In this document: in pieces, positions 1 through 10,987 of the stretch
How the letters are laid out: each line of letters opens with the position of its first letter
Numbering within the stretch: position 1 is the first letter of the stretch
NCBI GenBank assembly: GCA_941918925.1
Contig: OW799235.1
Coordinates: forward strand, 50,205,491-50,269,490
Origin: Phyto melanocephala
Lineage: Eukaryota; Arthropoda; Insecta; Diptera; Rhinophoridae
Direction of reading: 5' to 3'
Length of the DNA stretch: 64,000 bases
Program-made: the position numbers and the translations under genes
Notes under the pieces: generated by a model
The model's input: the letters and a program-made list of their open reading frames with translations, nothing else
Told to the model about the DNA's origin: nothing
Database searches by the model: none

Positions 1-1690
1 AGCCCTTAAAATGTCTTCTCGACTTTTGGCATTTTATGCCCGATGGCGATTTATTTTCTTTATTGTACTCTGCTTTAGTAGAGTTTTTATTTATTGCGTT
101 ATTTTTATTTATTTTTTATTTACTTTTATTATAATTTCTAGACACACAGTACGTAATGCTTCACTGCAGCTTTGAAACTGAAATGTGTTATGAAATGCTT
201 CAAAATAAAATAAAAAGCTGCAGAGCCTTTAAAAAATTTTGGTCGAAGTGTCCTTGACGATTTGTGCCTCTTAAAATACAACAACAATACAAAAATTCTA
301 CCTGACTTCGGTTTAGCTAGGTTTTTGCACATTAATTGCATGTGGGTTTTTTTAAGAAACGGTCAAATAATTCCAGTGCAGGGAACAGGTACATTAGTAT
401 TTTTTATTGAGTTTTGCCTTTCTTACATAAAATTGAAATTTCTTTTATCACAAAATACATACATAACTATTTGTTTCCTGACGAGCCAACATATTATTGG
501 CGAAACAGTGACAGCAATTTTAATAAAAATTGTAATTTAAAAGAATAAAGTAGCTAAAATAAATTATAAATTACACTTTAAAATAAAAAATATCACACTA
601 GAGCTACATGTATAAACATTGAGTGTACTTGACAATAGGCGAAAGTTTTTCCGAAAATTTCAATTTGTAAAAGTATCTGTAATACATTAGAAAACATCGC
701 CTTTTTTATTTATTTATTTAAAATACCTCAAGTGAAATTCAAATGCTTGAAAAAAACATTTTCACCTATAATAAATTTCATTGTATTAAAATTATCTCAA
801 ATCAATAAAATTGTACACGTACACTAAAATTTTTGCTAAGAAGGGCAAATAAAATTCGATCACAATTGATGCAATCTTATTCGTACAACAACAATATATA
901 TATGCTTTTGCTACTGTAACACAGTGGAGCGTATTTGTTTTCAAAATAATGTTTGTTCACATTTTGGTTTGAATTTTTTTTGACCTTTTTTATAAGTAAA
1001 TGTAAATTTATATTTTCTCATTTCTTTATTTAAAGAACTTTAACACATCCATACATACATACATACATAAACAACAGACAAACACGTGTTCGTATTTTGT
1101 TTCTTTGCTTCCTTGTCTAACGCATGATGTTAAACGAGTGCATGGTAAATAAATATGAATAAAGAAACCAACAACAAATTACCTTGACAAAATATTGTGA
1201 GCGAAACTATATGAGAGCCATTCGTAATGAAGAGAGCGGGTTCCAATGTTAGAACCCGCCATAAGAAATTTTGTTTGTACGTGATGCGCATTCTATATGA
1301 TTTATATTCTTTGGTTATAGTTAGGCAATCATTTTAGGGATATTTTAACAACACATTCTTTTTAAATATTATGGTTGGGAGGGTATGAGAAAAAGAGGAA
1401 ATGACACCATTTTCTGTTTGACTTAACTTTCATTTTTTATTTTTTTTGTTTTTATTTATTTTAAATTTTATAAAAGGATTCTTAGCATATCTCTTAGCGA
1501 GACAAGAACACCACCCCAAACCCTGAGCACGGTCGGAAGAATAGGTAGCGATAGTCTCATGAGAGGTAGGGCAAATAAGTTTGGATCGTTACATGAATAT
1601 GCCAACTGGACATACATAAGTGTATACCTGTCATGGGTTTGGGCTTTTAGTGCCCTTCCTTTTCAACCTAACCTAACCTACATGAATATA
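1..1690. other. AT-rich DNA with no recognised gene
   Basis: I see no protein family, tRNA or clear transposon end here. The open frames are short and low in complexity. Small landmarks are a CATA-type microsatellite near 1049-1070 and a perfect 8-bp hairpin at 1236-1259. The last part (about 1660-1690) holds CCTAACC repeats and leads into a primer-binding-site-like sequence. Confidence 0.6.
1236..1259. repeat. Short perfect inverted repeat (hairpin)
   Basis: GCGGGTTC at 1236-1243 is exactly complementary to GAACCCGC at 1252-1259, with an 8-nt loop. It stands out as GC-rich in AT-rich surroundings. It could be the end of an unrecognised element; no function can be assigned. Confidence 0.5.
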
Positions 1691-1691
1691 A

Positions 1692-1709
1692 TGGCGCCCA
1701 ACGTGGGGC
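1692..1709 (+). promoter_or_regulatory. Primer-binding-site-like sequence matching tRNA-Lys 3' end
   Basis: TGGCGCCCAACGTGGGGC is the 18-nt complement of the 3' end of tRNA-Lys (including CCA), the primer site used by many LTR retroelements. No gag or pol follows: a LINE fragment begins within about 120 bp. No convincing LTR end (CA) sits immediately upstream. It is probably the remnant of an LTR element of which only the leader survives. Confidence 0.55.
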
Positions 1710-1808
1710 CTCAACTAAATCCTTGGATCACATTTTTTTTATGATACTGAAGTAGGATAGTTTTTTTTTGTAACATCAAAGTTGAGGTTCCAAATATAAA
1801 GTTATTTC

Positions 1809-2729
1809 GTGGTAGTAACTAGTTTTTTTTTAATTTATCGTCCTACGATTAACATCATACCTTATATTCACCTCAATAATAAACGAATAGAGATAGTATC
1901 TTCAGCCAAAAATCTTGGAGTTTTTTTTAACAAAAATCTTTCGTGGTCCAACCATATAAATTACGCATGTGGACGAACATATTCAATGCTTAGAACATTA
2001 TGGCCAACGCAATATTGTACTGCTATCAGGATAAGATCACTTCTCGCTAAAACCTATTTAATTCCTATTCTCTTATATGGATGTGAATTATTTGCTAGTT
2101 GTGACGCCGCAAGTAATCGGAAACTAGACACAATATTTAGAAGTATCATTCGGTATGTATATGGCCTAAAAAGATTTGCATCTGTATCACCATTTACAGG
2201 TAAATTATATGGTATCCAGTTTAATGATTTGTTGAAAACAAGGGTGCTTATATTTTTGCACAAAATAGTGTACAACCGTCAGCCATCTTATCTTTATAAC
2301 CGTTTAAGCTTTTCGAGATCTGATCGAGGTAATAGGCTTATATCTTTTGGACATCAAAGTTTAATTTCTGATTGGCAATCTTTTATTAATGCAATTCGTC
2401 TTTGGAATTGCCTCCCGTATAATATACAAATTATTAGTAACGCACTGAGCTTTAAAAAAGCATTATACAATTTGTTTTCAAACTAAATTTTTGTTTAAAC
2501 ATAAAACTGTTATTTTGTTTTAGTTACAAATGTATATTTTTTTTTATTATGTTACCATAAAACTTTGTTTATCTTATATATATTTCTTATATTTTAATTC
2601 ATTCATTTATAATTCGTTTATATATTAAACTTCTTTTTTTTTTTTGATATTAAAGCATTCTATACTGTAATAAGAGACTATAAGTCTTGTGTATAGAATT
2701 GAAAATAAAAATAAATAAATAAATAAATA
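1809..2729 (+). mobile_element. CR1-like LINE, 3' fragment (RT C-terminus and tail)
   Basis: The frame at 1809-2486 encodes about 225 residues matching the last third of the reverse-transcriptase ORF at 26131-28989. Shared landmarks include NLGV, LLYGCELFA, FSRSDRG and IQIISNA near the C-terminus. The endonuclease and catalytic RT core are absent, so this is a 5'-truncated copy, as is usual for target-primed insertion. The 3' UTR ends in a (TAAA)n tail at about 2700-2729, the same tail type as the longer copy. The fragment lacks a credible start codon and should not be read as a gene. Confidence 0.85.
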
Positions 2730-2944
2730 TGTTTATAAGAAATATTTTATTTTTCATCTTGTAATAAGCATTTTGGATTTTCGGGGTATTTTTTTTGCAT
2801 AAAATTCTGAACCAAATGTTTTAACTAAATTTTTCTTGTGTGTTTTATTTTGCTTAAGATTTCTGATCTTGGGTTTCATTGAGATCTTACTTACGAAAAG
2901 AACACTTCTTCTTTGGTACTTCTTATGTTGTTGCTCAATTTTTA
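2730..2944. other. Short spacer, no recognised feature
   Basis: AT-rich sequence between the LINE tail and a dispersed repeat that starts at the ATACCC motif near 2945. I see no domain or motif in it. Confidence 0.4.
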
Positions 2945-4745
2945 TACCCGCCACCAAAAAAATGGTGGGGGTATATTCATTTTGTCATTCCGTTTGTAAC
3001 ACATCGAAATATCCATTTTAGACCCCATAAAGTATATATATTCTGAATCAGGGCTTGATTTGATGACGATCTAGCTATGTCCGTCCGTCTGTCCGTCTGT
3101 TGAAAGCACGATAGAGGTCGCACCGAAAAAGCTAGGGGGCTCAAATTTTGAAATTTGTATTGAAAATGGGCTAAATCAGAATATTAGGAAGAGAGTTATA
3201 GCTCGAAAAGCAAGAGTAGGTCGAAAAAACCGTGTCCCTCGAACATCGAATAAAATGGAATTGTGTCCAAACGCATTAACGTAGACTCATGAAACTTCGA
3301 ATATATATTTCCTGAGTAAAAACAATATTTTTCCCCTAAATCTAAATCTATGCATTAGGAGAGGAGTTATCGATCAAAATGTACGAAAATTTTTACCGCA
3401 CAGTGTATTTTTCGGTATATTTAAAAACAAAAACGTCATAAAAGCAACAAAATTGGATGTACGACTCTGAAATTTTGCACACTTTGTTTTTTGGTGAAAC
3501 GCTTCTTTGTAACGGAAAATCAATGTGCCACGCCTACTTTTACGCCCACCTCCCATATAACGTTTTACCCAAAATTCATATAATTTCTCTATTAATATAG
3601 ATTTTGGAATAATAAAGGAATATATTTAAACATCTAGGTTGTGCTAATTAGAGAAAACAATTTTGACACGCCTACTATAACGCCCACTTTTCACGTTATC
3701 TACCGTTATTGAAATTTAAAAGCTCATAAAACCGCCAAAATTAGAGGTATGATAATCAAGTTTGCTATGTGTATCCCCCTAGGCAATGTCATTACTGTGC
3801 CAGAAAATTAAGGTGCCACGCCCACTTTTACGCCCACCTCCCATATAACGTTTTACCTAAATTCATATAATTTCTCTATTAATAAAGATTTTGGAATAAT
3901 AAAGGGCTATATTGAAACACCCGAGTTGTACTCATTCGCAAAAACAACTTTGACACGCCTACTATAACGCCCACTTTTCACGTTATCTACCGTTAATGAA
4001 ATTTAAAAGCTCATAAAACCGCCAAGATTAAAGGTATTATTGTCAAATTTGCTACGTATATCCTTCTAGGCAATGTCATTACTGTGCCAAAAAATTTTGG
4101 TGCCATTGAAACACCTAAGTTGTACTCATTCGCAAAAACAACTTTGACACGCCTACGTTAACGCCCACTTTTCATGTTATCTACCGTTAATGAAATTTAA
4201 AAGCTCATAAAACCGCCAAAATTAGAGGTATAATGGTCAAATTTGCTACGTATATCCCCCTAGGCAATGTCATTACTGTGCCAAAAAATTTGGGTGCCAC
4301 GCCCACATCCCATATAACGGTTTAACTGAAATTCATATATTTCTCTATTAATAAAGATTTTGGAATAACAAACGACTGTATTGAAATACCTTAGTTGTAC
4401 TCATTAGCAAAAACAGCTTTGACACGCCTACTATAACGCCCACTTTTCACGTTATCTATTGTTAATGAAATTTAAAAGCTCATAAAACCGACGAAATTAG
4501 AGGTATGATGTGAAATTTGCTGCATATATCCTTTTAGGTGACACGCCTACTTTAACACCTACCTCCCATATAACGTTTTACCTAAATTCATATAATTTCT
4601 CTATTAATAAAGATTTTGGAATAATAAAGGGCTATATTGAAACACCTAAGTTGTACTCATTCGCAAAAACAACTTTGACACGCCTACTATAACGCCCACT
4701 TTTCACGTTATCTACCGTTAATGAAATTTAAAAGCTCATAAAACC
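2945..4745 (+). repeat. Dispersed repeat with tandem subunits
   Basis: It starts with a TATACCC...GGGTATA hairpin. Then come TTGTCATTCCGT, a GACCCCATAAAGTATATATA block and GTCCGTCTGTCCGTCTG. The same series of motifs recurs in reverse orientation at about 34300-34500, so this is a dispersed family. From about 3520 the body becomes tandem subunits. It has no coding capacity and is cut at 4745 by an R1-clade LINE. The superfamily is not recognised; a non-autonomous DNA element is likely. Confidence 0.65.
3520..4745. repeat. Degenerate tandem repeat, about 250-310 bp units
   Basis: Blocks recur in the same order: CACGCCTACTATAACGCCCA, ACGTTATCTACCGTTAATG, AGCTCATAAAACCGCC, GGCAATGTCATTACTGTGCC, and ATTCATATAATTTCTCTATT. 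Four or so units are visible; some are shortened internally. The last unit is interrupted at 4745 by the R1-like LINE. This looks like satellite-style expansion inside the dispersed repeat. Confidence 0.75.
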
Positions 4746-4752
4746 GGACGCA

Positions 4753-5343
4753 TTGGTTGTCAGAAATTGTGGGGAAAGATCTTATGCGGATATTTTGAAG
4801 CAGGTTAAGAGTGACCCAAGGCTAAGTGAACTTGGCCAGAGTGTTAGAAACATTAGGAAGACAGGTAGGGGTGAATTGCTCTTCGAGTTAAATAAACCCC
4901 TACATAATAGTACGGCCGATTTTAAGACAGCTGTCGAGGGTGTGCTGGGCGAGACGGCTGAAGTACGTGCCTTGATGCATGAGGTACTCTTGGAGATTAG
5001 GGATATGGATGAGGTTACGACGAAAGACGAGGTATTACATTCTCTTTTGAAAGTTTCCGATAAATTTAGTGCGTTGAAACCGTGTGATTAAGTCTTTGAG
5101 GAAATCGTATAGGGGAACACAGACTGCCACTATTGGTCTGAGTTCTGAGTTGGCGAGTTACCTTATTGAGACCGCTAAGATACGTATTGGATGGGTGATT
5201 TGTAGGATACGAGGGAAAATGGCACCAATCAGGTGCTACAAATGTTTGGACTTTGGTCATACTGCGAGTAGGTGCAAAAGTCAGAATGATTACGCTATCT
5301 GTCCGTTTTACAAGAAAGCGATCGAACGCCTTAGACATCGAGC
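4753..5343 (+). pseudogene. R1-like LINE ORF1 (gag-like), 3' part
   Basis: Two frames (4753-5091 and 5084-5347) together hold the C-terminal half of an ORF1 nucleic-acid-binding protein. The first has a SYADILK motif and a charged helical region. The second has a CCHC zinc knuckle (CYKCLDFGHTASRC at about 5238-5279), the hallmark of R1-clade ORF1. A frameshift in the 5084-5091 overlap separates them and the N-terminus is missing. Such proteins coat LINE RNA; this copy cannot make one. Confidence 0.75.
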
Positions 5344-6138
5344 ATGAGAGTCTTACAACTAAATCTGAATCACTGTCAGGCGGCACAGGATCTGCTGAAA
5401 CAGAGTGTTCGGGAGATGAATATAGACTTAGCACTCTTAAGTGAACCGTATCAATGCCGGGACTCGGTTAATTGGTTATCGGACATTACCAAGACGTCGG
5501 CGATATGGTTAATCAGTAAATTGGGGCTGCGAGATCCTGCCTTACAGTTTACTGGTTTTACTCGGGCTATTGTGCATGCGATTTGCTTCTACAGCTGCTA
5601 CGTTCCCCTGAGATATTCCTTATTGGAGATTGAACGAATTGTTCACAATATCGTTTCTGATGCATGCTCAAGAGGTCCCGTGGTTATTGCCGGCGAATTC
5701 AATGCGTGGGCGATAGAATGGGGCTGCCCATGCACAAATTCTAGGGGTCGGATACTGGTGGAGTCATTTTCTACACTTAATGTGATTCTGTTGAACAACG
5801 GAGCTGAGCACACTTTCTCAAGAGGCGAATCGGGGTCAATTATTTATGTTGCCTTTGCTAGCGCTAATATTATGGGAAGGGTAGGATGGAGCATGTCAGG
5901 GATATACACACATAGCGATCATAATGCTATATTGATTGATATTAGGGAGGAATTGCGCGAGGATGCAATGATTATAGACCCGGAACGAATTTCGGGATGC
6001 ATCCCATGGAAAACAGACAGCCTTGATAGGGAATTATTTGGAGTAGCGGTGGAAAATATGAGGTTGCAAGGGCAGCCTGAAACAATGGCTGCGCAACTCA
6101 TAAGGGTAGGGTATCAGAGGCATGCGATACGTCTATGA
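5344..6138 (+). pseudogene. R1-like LINE ORF2, endonuclease domain
   Basis: A 264-residue open stretch with the APE-like fold of LINE ORF2: N-terminal LQLNLNHCQAAQ, a QEP-equivalent LSEPYQ, a GEFNAW motif where the family has GDFNAW, and the terminal SDHNAI motif. Two positions look damaged. The aspartate of GDFN is glutamate, and the conserved IID before the SDH block reads IIY. The domain would nick target DNA for priming. With these changes and the frameshift at about 6135 it is most likely inactive. Confidence 0.75.
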
Positions 6139-6920
6139 TTAAAAGGAGGATGAGTGCGAACAAGCGGCCGGTATATTGGTGGAACGGGGAAATTTCTCAA
6201 CTACGGTCGGAATGTATCCGGGCTAGACGACGGTTTACTAGAAGCCAAGGTAGGCCAGGGAATGACGATCACCGTGACCAATATAGGCGCATCCGCAAAT
6301 CCTTGAAAATCAGTAGGAGTAAGAGGGCATGTTTCATACAGATGTGTGAAGAGGTTGGAAACGGCCCATGGGGTCTAGCTTATAAGCTGGTAACAAAAAG
6401 GATAAAGTGTCTAAATCCTCCACCACCTAAGGATGCTGAAGTACTTAGGCGCATAGTCGATCACTTATTTCCTTACCAAGGTGTGACATCTTGGCAGACT
6501 GATACTGTTCATATGGTATTTGACTTTCCGCTTGTCTCGACAGTTGGGGGTGAAGCTGCCATGGGCAAATTTAGGGACGGGAAAACCCCTGGCTTGGTTG
6601 GCATACCGAATGCGGTAGTAAGGGAGACTTTCAAGTATTGCCCTGATCAGGTTATCCATTTGATCAATTCGTGTTTACGCCATGGTATATTTCCGAGTAT
6701 GTGGAAAAGGCAAAAGCTCGTTTTGTTATTGAAACAGGGAAAACCTCAGGAGGATCCCTCCTCCAACCGACCACTCTGTATGATTGATACGTTTGGGAAA
6801 CTGTTGGAAAGCATAATTTGTAGGAGACAAGAGGAATATGTTGAGTGCGTAGGAGGTCTATCTGATAATCAATTCGGTTTTAGAAAGGCAAGTGGTTCAT
6901 ACGGCCACTGCGGCGATTGA
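6135..6920 (+). pseudogene. R1-like LINE ORF2, linker and N-terminal RT
   Basis: This continues ORF2 in another frame. It holds the basic linker (a WWNGEI motif) and the first RT blocks, including a KTPGLVGIPN segment where active copies read PGxDGIP, a P-x-x-WK-like MWKRQKLVLL, RPLCMID and NQFGFRK. The stop at about 6918 falls before the catalytic AFN block, which resumes in a further frame. Confidence 0.7.
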
Positions 6921-6953
6921 GGGCAAACGATGGAGGAATGACACAAAGGAGTA

Positions 6954-7964
6954 TTGCGTAGTGGTAACGCTCGAGTCAGGAATGCATTTAACTCGGCTAA
7001 CTGGCAGGTTTTAGTGAATTCTCTTATGCGTTTTGCCATTCCTGAGTACTGGTTGGCTATAGTGAAGGATTACTTCCGTGACAGAATCCTGCTGTACGAA
7101 ACCGACAATGGCATGCGACAGCATAATATCACAGGTGGGGTCCCACAGGGCTCGGTTCTCGGACCGTTGTTGTGGAATGTGATGTATGATGGCATACTCC
7201 GTATGTCTCTTCCCGATGGGGCTAAGATTGTCGGTTTCGCCGATGACATAGCCCTAATATGTGTCGCTAGGGAGTTAGTGGAGATTACGACCATTACTAA
7301 TGCAAGCATAGGAATTGTGCGCTCCTGGTTGGAATCTGTAAATTTGGAGCTCGCTGACCAAAAGACAGAGGCGATTTTGATATCCAGCCGTAGGTCAATG
7401 GAGTCTGTGAAATTAAATGTGGGATCGTGTTGTATTGAGACGAAATCTTCGCTTAAATATCTTGGGGTTATGATAGATTGTCGTTTATCTTTTAAGGACC
7501 ATCTGCTATATGTTGCTGGGAAGTCTTCGAGAACATATACTGCTCTGTCTCGTATAATGCCAAATACGAGAGGCCCAAAATACTTACGTCGGAAACTTCT
7601 GGCTGGAGTAGTTAAGAGTGTGATTATGTATGCATCACCTCTCTGGTCTCGGGATCTTGGGTGGAAGACCTATAGGGGAATTATAAGCCCAGTATATGGA
7701 CTGGCTGATTTGCGAGTTATTTGTGCTTTCCGGACTGTATCAGATGATGCAGCATTGGTGATTGCGGGAATGATGCCAATTGATCTTCAGATCAGAGGCT
7801 TCTCAGATATTGAAACGATTGCTGAGTGGCAGCGGCGATGGTCCTTGTCAGAGAAGGGTAGATGGACGTTTTCTCTTATTCCTGACTTAGTCCCATGGCT
7901 CAAGCGAACACATGGGGATCTGGACTTCTATGTTACGCAGTTGCTTAGTGGACACGGTTGTTAA
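6954..7964 (+). pseudogene. R1-like LINE ORF2, catalytic RT and C-terminal region
   Basis: A 336-residue open stretch holding the RT core: AFNSANW, GVPQGSVLGPLLWN and the catalytic FADDIAL box, then KTEAILIS and LKYLGVMID of the thumb region. The C-terminal zinc-binding CCHC motif expected for R1-type ORF2 is absent. The frame stops straight after a SGHGC segment, where that motif would normally follow, and a poly-A run begins. The 3' end is therefore truncated or was replaced by the tail. Confidence 0.8.
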
Positions 7965-7978
7965 TAAAAAAAAAAAAA

Positions 7979-8262
7979 ACATACATACATAAAAACACAT
8001 ACATACATATATTCATACATACATACATACATACATGCATACACACATACATACATACATGCGTACATACATACATACATACATACATACAGACATACAT
8101 ACATACATACATTCATACATACATACATACATACATACATACATACATACATACATACATACATACATACATACATACATACATACATACATACATACAT
8201 ACATACATACATACATACATACATACATACATACATACATACATACATACATACGTACATAC
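7979..8262. repeat. (CATA)n microsatellite
   Basis: About 280 bp of CATA repeats with a few interruptions (CATG, CATT, CAGA, CGTA). It follows the LINE poly-A run directly. Six-frame reading gives IHTY and MYVC repeat peptides that are only low-complexity translations. Confidence 0.95.
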
Positions 8263-8686
8263 CATAGTACGCAAAAAATTATGTTTGCGAATGCAATTTC
8301 ATTTTTTTCCCTCGTTTTTTGAATTATGCTCCAAATTAAAAAAGATAAAAATTGCGAGACAAATTCTATTTAATTAAAAATGTTTACTATTTGTGTATGC
8401 ATTTAGGTATGTCGCAAAAAAATAAAATACAATTTGCCACAAGTAGGTATTTAACTAATTTTTTTAGAAAAAATCTTCAAATGGAAATAAAATCTGTTAT
8501 AAAATTTTCTATAATAAATCCAAATAGGATTATTATCATTAAATCCTAAAAGGTAACCGAGTATGTTAATTTTTTATGATTTTTAGTTTCGATGCCATAT
8601 TGTTTGGTTTTAAACGCTCTTTACTTGGTTCCAAAAATGTTTGAAATAAAACGGACCCATTCCGATTTTTTTAATTGCATAACAAC
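8263..8686. other. AT-rich spacer, nothing recognised
   Basis: The sequence between the microsatellite and the first hAT-like terminus shows short frames only, with no family resemblance. Confidence 0.5.
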
Positions 8687-8908
8687 TAGGGTTGGGATTT
8701 CCCGGTCTTTTTATTTTCCCGAGAAACGGGAATTAACTTTAAAATCCATTAGAGTCCTTATTGTGTCAGCCTTACATCTTCCGGAAATATAAACTTAACC
8801 CAAATTTTAAAAACAATTATTGCCATGTAAACAGATATCTTTTCTGGGCGACACTACTCCACTCGTCTAATACAAGAGCAAACCTAAAATCGTCGCAAAT
8901 TTGACTCG

Positions 8909-9264
8909 ATATTGTTTTCACCATCGTATTTTTAACGGCGTTGTTATATTTTTAACAATGTTTTTAACATCAGTTTCATTTTGGTAACGTCATATTTTTA
9001 CTGAAAAAACTTTGACGAATAAAAGAACTTTGTGTTATTGTTCGAATAGATGTTCCATCGACTGCTGCCAATTTTGAAACAATTTCTGGTAATGTTTGGG
9101 TGTCTAAAAAACTTTTAATGGTGGAATTATTTTTTTATTCGGTGCAGGTGTTGAAAAATCGTTTTCAAATTTTATTTTATGAACCAAAAGAAGGTGCTGT
9201 ATGTGACCACTAGTACTACCGCCCTTGAACATTAACCTTTTCGGGAAAATATTACATTGTGCTG
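8909..9264 (-). repeat. Duplicated hAT segment (copy 1)
   Basis: This segment matches about 9658-10015 almost base for base, from TTGTTTTCACCATCGTATTT to the TGTGCTGCGTTG junction. It carries the same 3' half of the BED finger. The duplication is recent enough that few substitutions separate the copies. Confidence 0.85.
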
Positions 9265-9304
9265 CGTTGTTTTCTGTTGTTTTTTTGTTTTTATTTTCAA
9301 CCAT
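9104..9304 (-). pseudogene. Chimeric BED-finger fragment
   Basis: The frame encodes the second part of a BED zinc finger (GGSTSGHIQHLL, with the HxxxxH pair). Its N-terminal third, however, comes from the foreign hAT block and not from the native SEVWNYF start seen at 10045. It is an artefact of the block insertion and not a functional protein. Confidence 0.7.
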
Positions 9305-9502
9305 TAAATCAGAATGATATATTTAGTTTTTATTTTTGTAAATAAAGTTTTTTCGTGAAAACAAATTTTGTTTTTGTATTTTAAATGGCGTCGTAAATTT
9401 TATCAAATTAAATTTTTTTTAAAGTGTCCTCTTTTTTTGGGCAAATGTCCTACATTTTTTATGCTGGCGTCCTCTTTTTTTTAAAAAAGAAATGGCAACC
9501 CT
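9265..9502. repeat. 3' part of second hAT-like family, inserted block
   Basis: Nearly identical to about 11503-11733, ending in the ATGGCAACCCT terminus. It is joined directly to a BEL LTR fragment exactly as at 11734, so both halves of the block moved together. Confidence 0.8.
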
Positions 9503-9659
9503 AGGTACATATATATTTATTTACCGAATATTTTTGTAGTCTGCTGATCTTTAGTTTTCAAGGTTTTTTTTGTCAGTCGATTTTTGGAATTTAATAAAAC
9601 GGTTGTAAATCGAAAGAATTGTTTTAAACTTTTATTTGCTATGTAAATGCCTGTAAAAA
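9503..9659 (+). repeat. BEL LTR fragment, duplicated
   Basis: Matches 11735-11892 and the 3' LTR at about 60328-60480 (TTATTTACCGAATATTTT, AAACGGTTGTAAATCGAAAG). It stops at AAAATATTG, a few bases before the true LTR end, where the hAT copy resumes. Confidence 0.8.
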
Positions 9660-9844
9660 ATATTGTTTTCACCATCGTATTTTTAACGGCGTTGTAATAT
9701 TTTATTACAATGTTTTTAACATCAGTTTCATTTTGATAACGTCATATTTTTACTGAAAAAACTTTGACGAATAAAAGAACTTTGTGTAATTGTTCGAATA
9801 GATGTTCCATCGACTGCTGCCAATTTTGAAACAATTTCTGGTGT

Positions 9845-10045
9845 CTAAAAAACTTTTAATGGTGGAATTATTTTTTTATTCGGTGCAGGTGTTGAAGAAT
9901 CGTTTTCAAATTTTATTTTATGAACCAAAAGAAGGTGCTGTATGTGACCACTAGTACTACCGCCCTTGAACATTAACCTTTTCGGGAAAATATTACATTG
10001 TGCTGCGTTGTCTACTTTTTGAAAATAGTTCCAAACTTCAGACAT
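9845..10045 (-). pseudogene. hAT transposase N-terminal BED zinc finger
   Basis: A 66-residue frame beginning MSEVWNYF, followed by NAAQC, GGSTSGHIQHLLLVH, the spaced Cys/His pattern of a BED finger used by hAT transposases to bind DNA. One cysteine of the usual CxxC pair is replaced (CNIF). The frame ends after a PPLKVF segment and no catalytic RNase H-like core or dimerisation domain follows. It is a relic of the transposase first exon or N-terminus. Confidence 0.75.
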
Positions 10046-10571
10046 TTTGCTTCTAAATAAAGTGAATTTAAAAAAAAAGTATTATTAGAAAAATTCAATC
10101 ATAAATAAAAATCATTATACTTACAAATTCTGTGACCACTTTTAAAAATAATTTGTACATACGATTATATTTATAAAAATGAACCACGGAAACTACTGCT
10201 GGTTTTACGGTTGTTATAAAAAACATTTATATACAAGAAAACATTTAATTATGTATATATATAATTAATTCACTTGAAATTTATAAGCACTTAATAAAAA
10301 TAATTTCAGAAAGTCGTTAACTTTGGCGTGAAATATTTTTCACCGACAATGTTTGTTTTTCTTTTACATATTCGTATTTGAGATATGTTGTAAATACTTA
10401 ACAAACAAAAAACGCTAACAAATTAAAAACCTTAATTTTTATTCAAACATTTTTTAAATTTTCCAAAACAGATAAGAAATTAAAAATAAAATTAAATATA
10501 TTTTCTAATATACTACATATGTACTTTTTATTTCCCGTTTTCCCGGGAATAAGAGCAAAATTTTCCCTTGT

Positions 10572-10987
10572 AAAATTATGAATTGAGAATATCAAAATGG
10601 CCCTATCCATACCATGTAGTGCATAAAAACAATAAGAACTGCATCTTTAGATTTTCCATATCGTTAAAAAAGGTTCCGCGTCAAATGCAATTAAGTTTGG
10701 GATTAGTAAGTTCTAAAAAATTAAAAATTTTTCTTTATAAATTAATTACACTTAACAAAGATAGTTTTTAGATTGTAAATTTGATTATAATCATATAATT
10801 ACATTAAGAAATGAAAAAAAAATTTTGAAAAAATAAAAAAAAAATCTTAAATGGCTCTCAGATATTGGCTTCGACGCCGAACGTTTTTGTTCCGAAATGA
10901 CCTGAGGAAACCTTTTTCGGTTTCAGCACAACATCCGCTACAGTGTGTTGATATTATTTTGGTTGTACCCCTAGTATGTATGCATAT
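10572..10987. other. Spacer with no recognised feature
   Basis: AT-rich up to about 10850, then more balanced sequence to 10987. I found no domain or repeat match to the rest of the window. Confidence 0.45.

Larger units (their letters stand above)
4746..7978 (+). mobile_element. R1-clade non-LTR retrotransposon, truncated and broken
   Basis: A 5'-truncated LINE runs from the tandem repeat to a poly-A run at about 7965-7978. In order it encodes the end of ORF1 with a CCHC knuckle, an APE-type endonuclease (LQLNLNH at its start, SDHNA near its end) and an R1-like reverse transcriptase (GVPQGSVLGPLL, FADDIAL). The coding region is spread over several frames, so it is dead. Its 3' end abuts a long (ACAT)n microsatellite. 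This recalls the Waldo lineage of R1 elements, which inserts in ACAY repeats, but the 5' flank is not such a repeat. Confidence 0.85.
8687..10571 (-). mobile_element. hAT-type transposon remnant (minus strand)
   Basis: The left side opens with TAGGGTTGGGATTTCCCGG and the right side closes near 10530-10571 with TTTCCCGTTTTCCCGGGAAT, an imperfect inverted arrangement of CCCGG-rich ends. The minus strand encodes a BED-type zinc finger at 9845-10045, typical of the N-terminus of hAT transposases. The rest of the transposase is missing. Part of the element is duplicated and a foreign block (about 9265-9659) lies between the copies. The subterminal region (10330-10560) recurs inverted at about 53420-53620, so the family is dispersed. 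Confidence 0.7.

Noticed and set aside
1692..1709. A tRNA gene
   Set aside because: Only the 18-nt complement of a tRNA 3' end is present, with no cloverleaf.
262..1744. Short open frames in the first 1.7 kb
   Set aside because: Random-length frames in AT-rich DNA; no domain or composition suggesting a gene.
7958..8377. Long frames on both strands rich in IHTY or MYVC
   Set aside because: Translation of the CATA microsatellite; no start context or family match.
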